A stretch of DNA of 23,522 nucleotides from a virus: the IMG/VR virus record IMGVR_UViG_3300031261_000073, positions 1-23,522 of that record; one strand, written 5' to 3'. Below the pieces are notes generated by a model. That model did no database searches and was not told the origin of the DNA. It saw nothing but the letters and a program-made list of their open reading frames with translations. The first letter of the stretch is position 1. The number at the start of each line of letters is the position of its first letter. Both the position numbers and the translations under genes were made by a program. This document shows, one piece after another, positions 1 through 9,115 of this stretch.

Positions 1-1367
1 TTGGTGCTGACTGGATTGGCAAAGGAAAACTGCCTCCTGGGATGGACAGCAATGAAACTAATGCTCAGGCTTTGTCGAATATGCTGCGGTCGAAAGGCAT
101 GCCTGAATGGCAAATTGCTGACTCGCTGGCAGGCATGTTTTTTGGAGGGAATGAGCATAAAGGCATGGCTCTTGATCTGTTAATGAAGGGTGCTGGTAAT
201 AAGTTTGGAGGCATGGCCGACTCACTAACAGCATCTGGCATTGATATCAACAATATGAGCGTCACCGGCTTCCAGACGATGGGCAAAGTCATGGGGGCTG
301 ATGCCGGTGGCCTAGAGCAGTTAAGGCAAGATTTTCTTCACCGCCAGGATATGCAGGGAGAGACTGGAAAACTTAATGACTTGGCAGGGAAAAGTCCTGA
401 TGAAATGAGGCGGGTTCTGTTGTCCTTAGCGGCTGCTCATGGACAAGAATCGGACCCCGGAAAAGACTTGCTCAACGCAACAAAGGACATGGAGCAGTCG
501 CTCACTGATCTTGGCAGTAAAAGTCTTGTCGTAATGACGGATTTAAAGGAAATCGTATCTCGTATTGCAACAGTGCTTGGCGCTGATAGTACTTACAAAG
601 ATTCTGGAGCTTTGCCGCAATCCAAAATACTGAATGATGCTCTTGGTACAGGAAAGCTGGGTCTTAGTGGTTGGGATACCAACCCAGAAAACCCTGACTA
701 TGCTGCTAATATTGCCGGCCTTGCTGATCTGAATGCGCGCCATGCAAAACTGCGAGGAACAGGCCGTAAGCTTCAGTTTAGCGCCAGTGAAGAAGCCGCT
801 ATTTCCGCAGCTGCTGGTGGCGATCCAGCCATTATAGATATGATGAAAGCAAATCTTGGCGTCGAAGGCTGGGGTCATGGAAATCTAGATTATTCTGACA
901 CAAAAAATGGTGCATATAGCCCGGCGCAGATCCGGGAGAGTGCTATTCGTCAATATGGCGGAATGTATGGAATTACTGACCCTAAACAACTTTTAGGCAA
1001 GGGCGGCTTTAATGCTGCCATGCAAATTATGGCAGAAATTGAGCGGCACAATCTTAAAGCCTTTGGTGGTGACAAGTTATCTGGAATGCTTGCCTATAAT
1101 ATGGGTGTCACTGGGCTTAGGGATTATCAAACTGGAGGGTCAGCCGGCACTGACGCCATGAAAGAGCATGGTATTGACTACATGCTTAAATTGGCTGCAA
1201 CAGAGCGCAATAATGGTAATGCTGGGACAAAAATAAATATAGTCATCCAGAATACCGACGGCTCCAAGAAAAAGAGCGTATTTTCCTCGCCTCCCAAAGC
1301 CGCAGGTGTACCAGGGTCTGCGCAGATTGGCAGTAAGGATCATGACACTTTCTGGGTGGGAAACTAA
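1..1367 (+). CDS. Tail tape measure protein, C-terminal part (5' partial)
   Basis: The reading frame is open from base 3, so the true start lies outside the window; the internal ATG at 42 is not convincing. About 454 residues are visible. A helical, Met/Gly-rich stretch is followed by a helix typical of tape measure tails (DMEQSLTDLGSK). A globular C-terminal part follows, with a motif (LAYNMGVTGL) that resembles the AYNxG motif of SLT/goose-type lysozyme domains found in tape measure proteins. Known of the family: the tape measure sets tail length, and a muralytic domain can help the tail cross the cell wall. The position directly before the baseplate hub gene fits. The stop overlaps the next start (TAATG at 1365-1369). 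The gene looks somewhat more AT-rich than its neighbours. The peptidoglycan role is inferred; I could not place the catalytic Glu with certainty, and a separate tail lysozyme is the main alternative. Confidence 0.62.
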   Translation, partial: GADWIGKGKLPPGMDSNETNAQALSNMLRSKGMPEWQIADSLAGMFFGGNEHKGMALDLLMKGAGNKFGGMADSLTASGIDINNMSVTGFQTMGKVMGADAGGLEQLRQDFLHRQDMQGETGKLNDLAGKSPDEMRRVLLSLAAAHGQESDPGKDLLNATKDMEQSLTDLGSKSLVVMTDLKEIVSRIATVLGADSTYKDSGALPQSKILNDALGTGKLGLSGWDTNPENPDYAANIAGLADLNARHAKLRGTGRKLQFSASEEAAISAAAGGDPAIIDMMKANLGVEGWGHGNLDYSDTKNGAYSPAQIRESAIRQYGGMYGITDPKQLLGKGGFNAAMQIMAEIERHNLKAFGGDKLSGMLAYNMGVTGLRDYQTGGSAGTDAMKEHGIDYMLKLAATERNNGNAGTKINIVIQNTDGSKKKSVFSSPPKAAGVPGSAQIGSKDHDTFWVGN

Positions 1368-2998
1368 TGAACGTTGATCGTCCTGCTCTGTCAGTAAGGC
1401 TCTACAAAAATGTGGTGCGCACGACTATAGGCGGCAACCTGGCCGCTTCTGACCGGGCACGCGCTGGTGCCTTCAATGTAGACCTGACTCCCTACATTAC
1501 CGAAAACGGCCATGTGAAAACCAATAAAAGCCGGCAGAGCATCAGCGGTACGTTTGATATCATGCTGGCCGATATTATGCGGCCCGACACCATGGATTCG
1601 ATTTATGCCAGCATCGAGCCCATGGACCTGATTGAAATAAGGTTTTGTCGTAATCAGTCAGACCCAGCCTATAAATCCATTCCCGGCAATATCCCTGTCG
1701 TCATGCGCGGCTTTGTGAGCAAGATTACCCGCTCGCGCGCCATGTCAGCCGATGGGAAACCGTTTATGGGCGTGAGCATTAGCGGGCATGACTACGGGAA
1801 ATTGTTTGAAATATTCCGCATTTTCTATGCCAACAATTACATCATTGGTGACAATATAACCAGTGCGTTCCCTCTTTTTGAGAAGTTCGGGGCCTTCTTT
1901 AAAGTTGCTGTGTCAGCCGCTGAATTTGTCGATACGGTCAGGGATAAAATAATCAACAACCTCATCGACAAGATGCGGCAGGAGTCGCTAGTTATTGCGT
2001 CTGCAACCTCCACGTCTTCATTCATATCAGGGCTGAATACTACTGTGAATGGGCTGACGGCTGGCCAGCAAATCGCACTCCTGGGGGCTTCTCCGATACC
2101 GCCCTCCCCGATCATGCATATTCAGCCGTACACCCCATATTCTCCTGATCTTGTGAGCGCCAGCCAGAATCCTCTTAATCGGCCCAATGTAAGCTGCTTG
2201 GGCTTTCAGGGGTTCAATAATGGCTCCCTCTTCGACTTCATGTCGATCTATGGTGACGTGGGCGCCTTCAATGAGCTGTTTGTGCAGGACGAGGAAGCAG
2301 GCGTATTTCTGATGTACCGGCCGCTGCCTTACCGGGATGTGTACGGGAATTTTATCAATGCGCTGCATACCACGCAGGTTCCGCAGCAGGTAAAAATAAC
2401 GGCTGCCGACATTACCGATATCACGCTCAGCCGGTCTGACGCCAGTGTCGCTAATTTTTACTGGGTGGATAACCCTGACTGGTACCCTGGCGATGCCAGC
2501 CTTCTCAAGATGCAGTCCGCTGTCGGTGGGCAGAATGACTACACCTTGGACGGCTATAAAAACGCCACAAACCTGCTCTACGGCGTACGCAAGATGGAGG
2601 TACAAACGCACCAGCAGGGCAGTGCCACCAGCCGCGGCGGCCAGATGCAGGATGAAAGCGGGAGGCAGCAAGACCTGAGTTTCTTTTCAGGATGGCTTGG
2701 TGATAAGCTGGCCCAGTTGATCGCTCAGAACAAAGACAACGTGGTCTTTGAAGAGGGCTCGCTGTCCCTGAAGGGCAATGAGAAGATAAAAATCGGCAAT
2801 GAGCTCCTGGTGACAGAGGGGGCCATGAACTGGCAGGGTTACGTCGAGTCAGTTTCTCACGAATACATGCCGTTTCGGAGCTTCACTACTCACGTCTCTC
2901 TCGAGCGCGCCACCTCATTCATTGCCAGGTTGCAGGTGAAGGCCGGCGGCAAATCCCCGTACCTCTCTGAGCTGGGCGGAGCTTCGGCATATGACTAA
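1367..2998 (+). CDS. Baseplate hub protein (gp27 / gpD-like)
   Basis: 543 residues. The N-terminus carries a beta-rich section with a phrase about an interface fold (SGTFDIMLADIM) and a region built around MRGFVSKITRS, which resembles the late-control gpD/gp27 hub fold. The C-terminal segment (IGNELLVTEGAMNWQGYVES, then VSHEY and a THVSLERA strand) matches the usual end of hub proteins, where a beta-barrel closes the ring. Known of the family: a trimer forms the centre of the baseplate and clasps the spike. The start overlaps the tape measure stop, and the 3' end overlaps the spike gene by 8 bases, so the three are probably translated together. The assignment rests on gene order plus these short motifs; no enzymatic motif is seen. 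Confidence 0.7.
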   Translation: MNVDRPALSVRLYKNVVRTTIGGNLAASDRARAGAFNVDLTPYITENGHVKTNKSRQSISGTFDIMLADIMRPDTMDSIYASIEPMDLIEIRFCRNQSDPAYKSIPGNIPVVMRGFVSKITRSRAMSADGKPFMGVSISGHDYGKLFEIFRIFYANNYIIGDNITSAFPLFEKFGAFFKVAVSAAEFVDTVRDKIINNLIDKMRQESLVIASATSTSSFISGLNTTVNGLTAGQQIALLGASPIPPSPIMHIQPYTPYSPDLVSASQNPLNRPNVSCLGFQGFNNGSLFDFMSIYGDVGAFNELFVQDEEAGVFLMYRPLPYRDVYGNFINALHTTQVPQQVKITAADITDITLSRSDASVANFYWVDNPDWYPGDASLLKMQSAVGGQNDYTLDGYKNATNLLYGVRKMEVQTHQQGSATSRGGQMQDESGRQQDLSFFSGWLGDKLAQLIAQNKDNVVFEEGSLSLKGNEKIKIGNELLVTEGAMNWQGYVESVSHEYMPFRSFTTHVSLERATSFIARLQVKAGGKSPYLSELGGASAYD

Positions 2999-4022
2999 TT
3001 TGCGCCTCGCCAAGGTCACAAACATGCACCCGGAAGGGATATGCGCTGACCTGATCTGCTTGGACAATGGCGACCGCTATCCGGCTGTCATGATCATGGG
3101 CGAGCAGAGCCTCAGCGACTGCACAGGCACCGTTGACCTGACTGAGCCTGGGCTCCCGCCATCTGGATCTGCCGGGCAGTCTACGGACATAAACGACAGC
3201 ACTACAGGACCAAACCTGATCGCCGTGTGCGGCACGCTTCGCCATGGTGGACTGATAATCCTGGGCTTCCTGTCTCCCCAGAAAAGCCAGATGTTCGTGG
3301 AGGCCGGGCGCCGGGTCCAGCGCCATGCTTCCGACGTTTACACCACAACGGATATTTTCGGGAATTTTGAGCTTTACCATCCTAGCGGCACCTATTTAAG
3401 GATAGGCGAATCGACAGCTCATGACGATCTGACTGGCCGCGATTTTAAAAAGCTGTGGGCTATCACCAAGAACACCGGGCGCCAGCCTCACATCCATATG
3501 AGTGTGGCGGTGGGAGGGGTATCACAGGCCAGCCTTGATATGGCCCCCACTGGCCAGGTAACAGTTACGTCAGGCGCTGACACAGTTGTAAATGCCACTT
3601 CAAACGTCTATGTGACAGCCGCAAACGGAAATATCAACGCAACTGCTACAACCGGCAATATCACAGTGTCTGCTCCGCTCGGGAACCTGAACATCCATGC
3701 AGCTACCGGGGCCGTGAACGTGCAGGCGGTAGACGTGAATGTCACCGCTACTGCTACCTCTATAACCGCACCCACCAATACGATCACTGGAAATCTGAAC
3801 GTGATTGGGCTCATCAGTGCTGGCGGCTTGGCGTTGACAGCTGTTGGTGGCGGCACAGGTGCTGCGGCTATAGCAGGCAATGTGACAGTCACAGGTAGCA
3901 TAAACGTGCCGACTGGCTCAATGGTAGTGACGGCTGGAGACATATCGATTGCAGGTATCAGCATCAAGACCCACTACCACACCGGCGGCACCATCGGCGG
4001 CAATACCGGCGCAATGGTGTGA
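2991..4022 (+). CDS. Baseplate spike / tail puncturing protein (gpV / gp5-like)
   Basis: 343 residues. Residues 1 to about 100 look like the OB-fold of spike proteins, including a strand ending LIILGFLSP. A long run of short Thr/Val/Asn/Ala-rich repeats follows (for example NATATTGNITVSAPLGN), as expected for a triple-stranded beta-helix. The end has an HxH pair (IKTHYHTGG) followed by a Gly-rich tail. In P2 gpV-type spikes the HxH histidines of three chains bind one iron ion at the needle tip; that is family knowledge, and here only the motif is seen. The ATG at 2991 overlaps the hub gene, and no lysozyme domain is inserted, unlike T4 gp5. The family and role are quite secure. Confidence 0.85.
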   Translation: MTNLRLAKVTNMHPEGICADLICLDNGDRYPAVMIMGEQSLSDCTGTVDLTEPGLPPSGSAGQSTDINDSTTGPNLIAVCGTLRHGGLIILGFLSPQKSQMFVEAGRRVQRHASDVYTTTDIFGNFELYHPSGTYLRIGESTAHDDLTGRDFKKLWAITKNTGRQPHIHMSVAVGGVSQASLDMAPTGQVTVTSGADTVVNATSNVYVTAANGNINATATTGNITVSAPLGNLNIHAATGAVNVQAVDVNVTATATSITAPTNTITGNLNVIGLISAGGLALTAVGGGTGAAAIAGNVTVTGSINVPTGSMVVTAGDISIAGISIKTHYHTGGTIGGNTGAMV

Positions 4023-4040
4023 CTGTAAACTGGCGGGACT

Positions 4041-5876
4041 ATGCAGAATCCACCACTATCTCAAAAACCGGATACATCACCCATCGGCTTCGCGCTGGTG
4101 GATGTGACACGGCCGAATGGACCCGTGCAGTTGCTGACGCTCAACATCCGGCCTGAAGACGTAAACATTACCACCCCGTCGCGCGTGACCGTCCAGCAGA
4201 CGCTGGGACAGGCCGGCACAGCTGGAGCATGGGCTGATGAGTGGGGTGAGGGTCTGGTCAGTATCAATATCTCCGGTCACACTGGCTGGCGCACTGATGC
4301 TGCCCAGAAGTCATCTGTCGAACGGCTGATCGCCCTGCAGGGCATGATTCAGCAGTGGCACAATTTGCGCGCCCTTGCCGCAGAAGAAGGACGCGACCCA
4401 TCCGGGGTGTTGCTGATTTATTCCGATGGTTTGAATTTTGTGCATATGTTCGTGGTGCCGCTCGTTTTTTCATTGAAGCGGAACCGCTCACGGCCGCTGC
4501 TGATGATGTATCAGATTGCCATGACCGGCATTGCTTACGTCTCGGCGGCTACCGCTGGGACGCTTGATAGCCTGCTGGCGCCCAAGCCTTCAGATCAGTC
4601 CGTAGGCGACTCCATATCGTCCGCCCTGGCTGTCATGGATAAAGTTACGTCAGCGCTGAATACTGCGACCGGAATACTCCATACCGCGCTTCCGAGTATT
4701 CTGGCTGGCCCGATGAACAGCTTTAATAGCCTGTCAGCAGCTATTGTAGGGGCGGTCAATGCTACTCGGCAGGCTCCATCAGCCTCCCTGAATCTGCTGG
4801 CCGCAGATGCTTGCATGGGCGCGGCCAATGTATGGCGGGTCTTGGCGGCAGCCATCACTGACCCGTTCGCCGGTAATCTTTGCATGCAGGCTGCGGCTGC
4901 TTATGAGAACGTCACCTGCCTCCTGCAGAATATCCTGATACCCCCTGCCCAGTTCCCTGATTACTCCGCTGTGTACGGGGCATCCAACTGCTCATCAACT
5001 TCAGGCGGGAGCGCTGTTGCTCAGTTGAGCAATCCGCTCGCTTCGGTTTATCCAAACCAGGCGCCGCTGGCCACCCAGAATGAAGCAGCGCAGTTCTCCA
5101 CTGGTGCGCTGAAAAACTGCGACCCGGTACTGTCGCCGCCTTCCATGGTGGCTATTCATGGGCATGTATCCAATATTGCTCAAGGAACGACACTGAACGC
5201 CTCGGCTATTGCTGCTCAGCAGGCCCTGGCATCCAGTTCCAGCGGCCCATCAACTTCTTCTACCGGCATGACATCCCCGCTGACTGGCGTTCGCTTCGTG
5301 CAAACCCAGTGGGGCGATACCCTCCAGAAAATCGCACTTCGAGAGGTGGGGGATGCATCAAAGTGGGTGGATATCGTCAATATCAACGGTCTTTCTGCGC
5401 CATACCTGACGGGCGATGATTCGCAGGTGACTGCCAGCGTCCTGAAGTTTGGTGATTCGATAAAAGTCCCGTCGACATTCGACAGCACAAATGGGGCAGC
5501 TTCCGCAAGTGAAATATATGGCACAGATATAGATTTGACTTCCGGTGATTTTACTGCAACTGATTCAGGCGATATTGCCGTGCTGGTGGGAAATGACAAC
5601 CTACGGCAGGCGCTGACCATGCGCGTCAACGTGCAGCGCTATGAGCTCGTCTACTACCCTACCTACGGAAGTTTTGTTCGGACGATGCTCGGCAAGGGGA
5701 ATAACCCCATCAATGCCAACATCGCCAATGGTTATGCTCAGGCGTCAGTACAGTCTGACCCTCGCGTCCAGCGGGTCCAGAATTCTACGGTCCAGGTAAC
5801 CGGCGATGCCATGGAGATAACCATGGATGTAAACCCGATTGTGGGTAAGCCTCTTTCTGTCACGGTGAGCGTTTAA
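4041..5876 (+). CDS. Baseplate protein: gp53-like N-terminus, LysM, and gp25-like wedge domain fused
   Basis: 611 residues in three parts. Residues 1-170 form a beta-rich domain (RPLLMMYQIAMTG) typical of LysM-carrying tail proteins that follow the hub. Residues about 175-410 are Ala/Ser-rich and helical. Residues about 415-460 form a LysM-like domain (WGDTLQKIALREVGDASKW). Residues about 510-611 look like a gp25/gpW-type wedge protein: NLRQALTMRVN at its start and DPRVQRV at 573-579, close to the conserved EPR core motif but with Asp for Glu. Known of the families: gp53 and gp25 join wedges into the ring and seed sheath assembly. Here both appear on one chain, which explains why no separate gpW gene precedes the gpJ-like gene. 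The start at 4041 has a GGCGGGA ribosome site. The gp25 match is by eye. Confidence 0.68.
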   Translation: MQNPPLSQKPDTSPIGFALVDVTRPNGPVQLLTLNIRPEDVNITTPSRVTVQQTLGQAGTAGAWADEWGEGLVSINISGHTGWRTDAAQKSSVERLIALQGMIQQWHNLRALAAEEGRDPSGVLLIYSDGLNFVHMFVVPLVFSLKRNRSRPLLMMYQIAMTGIAYVSAATAGTLDSLLAPKPSDQSVGDSISSALAVMDKVTSALNTATGILHTALPSILAGPMNSFNSLSAAIVGAVNATRQAPSASLNLLAADACMGAANVWRVLAAAITDPFAGNLCMQAAAAYENVTCLLQNILIPPAQFPDYSAVYGASNCSSTSGGSAVAQLSNPLASVYPNQAPLATQNEAAQFSTGALKNCDPVLSPPSMVAIHGHVSNIAQGTTLNASAIAAQQALASSSSGPSTSSTGMTSPLTGVRFVQTQWGDTLQKIALREVGDASKWVDIVNINGLSAPYLTGDDSQVTASVLKFGDSIKVPSTFDSTNGAASASEIYGTDIDLTSGDFTATDSGDIAVLVGNDNLRQALTMRVNVQRYELVYYPTYGSFVRTMLGKGNNPINANIANGYAQASVQSDPRVQRVQNSTVQVTGDAMEITMDVNPIVGKPLSVTVSV

Positions 5877-5878
5877 TC

Positions 5879-7003
5879 ATGGCATTTCAGATAAAAAACT
5901 TTGTCTCCATTGCCGCGGCCATGATCAACCGCATGAAAGCGGTGCAGTCGCTGCTGACTGATTTTAATGTCGGCGCTGCTGCCCGTACGGTGGTAGAGGC
6001 GGTCGCCATTGAGCTCGATCAGTACTACCAGCAAATGTTCAATGGCCTGAAGGAGGCCATCCCGGTAGCGATTTACAACAGCTTCGGCTTTCCGCTGCTG
6101 CCGGCCCAGGCATCCCGCGGGCTCCTGACGTTTACTGCCACAGTATCTGCGTTCGATCAGCCCATCCTGGCTGGTGCCGTAGTGACTGTGCCCGGCGGCA
6201 CTATCCGCTATGTCACTCAGGCGAACGCTGTTATCCCTGCCGGTGACACTACAGTATCTGTGGAGGCTGCAGCTGATACGGTCGGGCTCGTCAGTAATGC
6301 GGCGCCAGGGACTATTACCCAGTTGGTCGGCAGCATTGCCGGGGTGACTGGCGTCACCAATACCCTCGCTTTCGGTGGCGGCCAGGACGCTGAGACGGAA
6401 GACCAGCGCAAAACGCGCTTCCAGTCCTACATCCAGTCCCTTGGCCGGGGCCAAGTCTATGCACTCCAGTACGGGGCGCAGACAGCCTACCTGCTGGACA
6501 GCTATGGCAATATTGTGGAAAGCGTGATCAGCGCCATCGTGCAGGAAATGTATTACATCGATGACTCCAACCCGATTGGACTTATCCATGTTTTTATTTT
6601 CAACGGCAGCACGGGGGCGAGCTCTGATTTGATCGCGAAGTGCCAGCAAATTATAGATGGCTATACCGACACCAACGGCAACAAAATCGCCGGATACAAG
6701 GCGGCTGGCACCATTGTAGTGGTGTATGCCTGCTTCACGTCTACCTGTGATGTGACTGGCGTGGTGACTCTTCTGCCAGCCTACGCAAGCAGCAGCGTTG
6801 CTGTGCTGGCGGCCTGCACAGCGGCGGTGAACGCCTATATCGCCAGCCTGCCTGTGGGCACCAATATCATTCAAGAGCAGATCCGCACAACGATTATGAA
6901 TGTGCCTGGTGTCTATAACGTGGTTTTGTCTGCGCCCGGTGGGGACGTTACGATTGCCTATAACTACAAAGCCCTTCCGGGCACCATTGCTCTGACGACC
7001 TGA
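5879..7003 (+). CDS. Baseplate wedge protein, gpJ/gp47 (baseplate J-like) family
   Basis: 374 residues, a usual length for the family. The N-terminal helical region (FNVGAAARTVVEAVAIELD) is the classic J-like opening. A middle domain follows with a conserved-looking turn (GGGQDAETEDQRKTRFQSYI), and the C-terminal domain includes IRTTIMNVPGVYNVVLSAPG, the usual GV-centred segment. Known role: it pairs with the gpI-like protein to form baseplate wedges around the hub. It starts 2 bases after the preceding stop and is followed 1 base later by the gpI-like gene, so translation is probably coupled. The family assignment is secure. Confidence 0.88.
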   Translation: MAFQIKNFVSIAAAMINRMKAVQSLLTDFNVGAAARTVVEAVAIELDQYYQQMFNGLKEAIPVAIYNSFGFPLLPAQASRGLLTFTATVSAFDQPILAGAVVTVPGGTIRYVTQANAVIPAGDTTVSVEAAADTVGLVSNAAPGTITQLVGSIAGVTGVTNTLAFGGGQDAETEDQRKTRFQSYIQSLGRGQVYALQYGAQTAYLLDSYGNIVESVISAIVQEMYYIDDSNPIGLIHVFIFNGSTGASSDLIAKCQQIIDGYTDTNGNKIAGYKAAGTIVVVYACFTSTCDVTGVVTLLPAYASSSVAVLAACTAAVNAYIASLPVGTNIIQEQIRTTIMNVPGVYNVVLSAPGGDVTIAYNYKALPGTIALTT

Positions 7004-7004
7004 T

Positions 7005-7844
7005 ATGAAACTGACGCGCAAGCTTTTCACCTGGGTACATCGGGCATTCAGCAAAGACCCGAAGGCTACCCTTGCGCTGCGTCTTGACTATGATGGCACC
7101 ATGACGTGGACTGTTGCAGATGGATTTCTGACTACCACTGTGACTGGCGGCTCGGGCGCCGCACTCAACATCGATCTTTCCCTTTACACCCTGGCTGCGC
7201 TGGCGACCCACCTTGCTGCCCAGACGGGGTATACGGTGGCTTTCTCGCCGCCTGATTCTATTGCACAGTTGAGTGCGCTTTCCATTCTGGACGGCTCCAA
7301 CACTCCAGCCGTGAGCAATGGCGATCACCTGAGCATATTCACGTCGCTGGCATGGGCGTTTCTTGATAGCAGCGCCTCAGAGCTGAATCAGGCGGTGAAC
7401 TCCATTCCGCTGATGATAGACCAGATGGTAGTGGGAACGGCGGAAGGCACATGGCTTGATTACCACGGCAGTTTTTTTGACTGCGTGCGCCAGAATAGCG
7501 AACTCGACCCCCAGTACGCTGGCCGTATCGTGACGCAAATGTTCCAGCCGAAAGCCAATAACGTGGCCATCGAACTCGCGCTTCAGTCTCTCAACTCAGG
7601 CCAGCTTGCCACAATTACCGATGCCCCGCTGGTTAGCGGCAATTACGGGTGGTTCGATGCCGAGATTGACACGGCCGGCGTTACCGATATCGCCTCCCTG
7701 ATTATTCGGTCAAGGGCGCTCATTGATCAGTTCCGGGACGCAGGGACCAATCTGCGCAATTTCTATACCTCGATCAGCACTACTGACCGGTTTGTGTCCA
7801 CGGCAGTATCCCAGCTGGGCGTAACAATTTCGGTAGGGCCTTGA
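7005..7844 (+). CDS. Baseplate/tail protein, gpI/gp48-like
   Basis: 279 residues. The recognisable region is about residues 115-190, where LNQAVNSIPLMIDQMVVGTA is followed by GTWLDYHGSFFDCVRQ and a segment on a repeated arginine (YAGRIVTQMF). This is the pattern of gpI-like proteins, which bind the J-like wedge protein and the fibre. The first 100 residues are less typical. The gene sits between the J-like and fibre genes, exactly where gpI is expected. Only 1 base separates its start from the preceding stop, and 1 base separates its stop from the fibre start. Family membership is inferred mainly from position plus this central motif. Confidence 0.65.
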   Translation: MKLTRKLFTWVHRAFSKDPKATLALRLDYDGTMTWTVADGFLTTTVTGGSGAALNIDLSLYTLAALATHLAAQTGYTVAFSPPDSIAQLSALSILDGSNTPAVSNGDHLSIFTSLAWAFLDSSASELNQAVNSIPLMIDQMVVGTAEGTWLDYHGSFFDCVRQNSELDPQYAGRIVTQMFQPKANNVAIELALQSLNSGQLATITDAPLVSGNYGWFDAEIDTAGVTDIASLIIRSRALIDQFRDAGTNLRNFYTSISTTDRFVSTAVSQLGVTISVGP

Positions 7845-7845
7845 A

Positions 7846-9093
7846 ATGTCCACGTATAAGACCCTGATCACTGCCCTGGGCGCCACGCTCGAGGCGGCTG
7901 CTCATGCCTCTGACACTCAGATTGTCTATGCCACTATCAGGGTTGGAGACGGTGGCGGCGTGCCAGTCACTCCAGATCCGACCCGTACAGCGCTGGTGCA
8001 CCAGGTATTATCTGTGGCGCTGAACAGCCTGACAGTGGACCCGTCCAATGCTGACCAGTTCATCGCAGAGGCAATAATCCCGGCAGTAGAGGGAGGCTGG
8101 ACAATCCGCGAGCTCAGCCTCAATGACAATGCCGGCAATATGATTTTCACGGCGAACTGCGGGGATACCTACAAGCCCACGGCTGCCGACGGCGCCACCT
8201 CAGACATGCTTATCCGCATGACGATTGCCGTGTCGAATCCTGACACGGTGACCATTATCCTGGACCCCTCTATCGTTACTGCTACCCGCGAGTGGGTAGG
8301 CGACAACTATCTGGCAAAGGCCAACAACCTGTCCGATATTGCCAGCGCCGCAACTGCGCGCACCAATCTTGGGGTTTATTCCACGGCCCAGGTCGATACC
8401 AATATTGCCGCTGAGCAGACTCGCGCCACTACGGCGGAAGCTGCACTGAATACGGCAATTGCCGCTGAGCAGACTCGCGCCATAACCGCAGAGGGCGTAT
8501 TAACCGCTGCTGTAGCTTCGGAAGTAACTCGCGCAACATCGGCTGAGGCTGTGCTGGCGGCGGGCCTTGTGCCGCCCGGCTCCGTGTCACACTTTTTTGG
8601 CCTGACCGCTCCCGCCGGCTGGCTGATCTGTAATGGCCAGACGATTGGCAACGCTGCCAGCAACGCGAATTTTGCTGATCCCTCATCCAGTACGCTTTTT
8701 GGCATTATTTGGGATGCGACGCTCAACACCACCGATGGGGGCGCGTTCCAGATGCTAACGGCTGACGGCGCTCCGGTGGCACGTGGCTTGACCGCCGTTG
8801 CTGACTATGACCTCAACTACCGTATCCCGCTCCCTGACGACCGTGGCCTCTTCTGGCGCGGCCTTGACCTTGGTGCTGGGGTTGATGCTGGGCGTGTGCT
8901 GGCGACGAGTCAGACGGACGCATTTGGATCGCACAATCACGACGTGAACAATAGCGAATATAACTACACCGTGCAGCCGGGCTCGAATGTCATCGCTGGA
9001 TTTCCGGCGGGGGGAACGACCGTCACGACGTCCTCCGGCGGTACTGAAACGCGCCCGAAAAACCGCGCTTACCTGCCGATCATCAAACTCTAA
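7846..9093 (+). CDS. Collar-domain tail fibre protein
   Basis: 415 residues. Residues 1 to about 155 match the N-terminal attachment domain of tail fibres (YKTLITALGATLEAAAHASD, later WTIRELSLND), the gpH/DUF3751 type that docks onto the baseplate. Residues about 185-245 are three 18-residue repeats of the AEQTRAxTAE type, predicted to form a trimeric coiled stalk. From about residue 245 a phage tail-collar domain begins (APAGWLICNGQTIG, later LPDDRGLFWRG and SHNHD). The C-terminal Gly/Thr-rich end (NRAYLPIIKL) is the usual closing motif. Role: receptor contact at the host surface. The tip is short, so an adhesin or chaperone elsewhere could contribute. The function is secure; the receptor is unknown. 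Confidence 0.88.
   Translation: MSTYKTLITALGATLEAAAHASDTQIVYATIRVGDGGGVPVTPDPTRTALVHQVLSVALNSLTVDPSNADQFIAEAIIPAVEGGWTIRELSLNDNAGNMIFTANCGDTYKPTAADGATSDMLIRMTIAVSNPDTVTIILDPSIVTATREWVGDNYLAKANNLSDIASAATARTNLGVYSTAQVDTNIAAEQTRATTAEAALNTAIAAEQTRAITAEGVLTAAVASEVTRATSAEAVLAAGLVPPGSVSHFFGLTAPAGWLICNGQTIGNAASNANFADPSSSTLFGIIWDATLNTTDGGAFQMLTADGAPVARGLTAVADYDLNYRIPLPDDRGLFWRGLDLGAGVDAGRVLATSQTDAFGSHNHDVNNSEYNYTVQPGSNVIAGFPAGGTTVTTSSGGTETRPKNRAYLPIIKL
8407..8568 (+). repeat. Three tandem 54-bp coding repeats in the fibre stalk
   Basis: Units begin at 8407, 8461 and 8515 (GCCGCTGAGCAGACTCGCGC in the first two; the third is diverged). The first two units share an exact 25-base match starting at 8404 and 8458. 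Each encodes 18 residues on the pattern AAEQTRAxTAE, giving a helical stalk. The exact DNA identity suggests recent duplication or correction, which could change stalk length. Confidence 0.85.
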
Positions 9094-9115
9094 CCGGAAA
9101 AAAGGAAGTTATGAC

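Noticed and set aside
5873-7054. Long open frame on the minus strand (393 codons) opposite the J-like gene
   Set aside because: It lies antisense to a clearly conserved baseplate gene, with no family motif; a long frame here follows from codon bias.
8407-8568. Tandem repeats as a CRISPR array
   Set aside because: In-frame 54-base units without spacers, inside the fibre stalk coding sequence.
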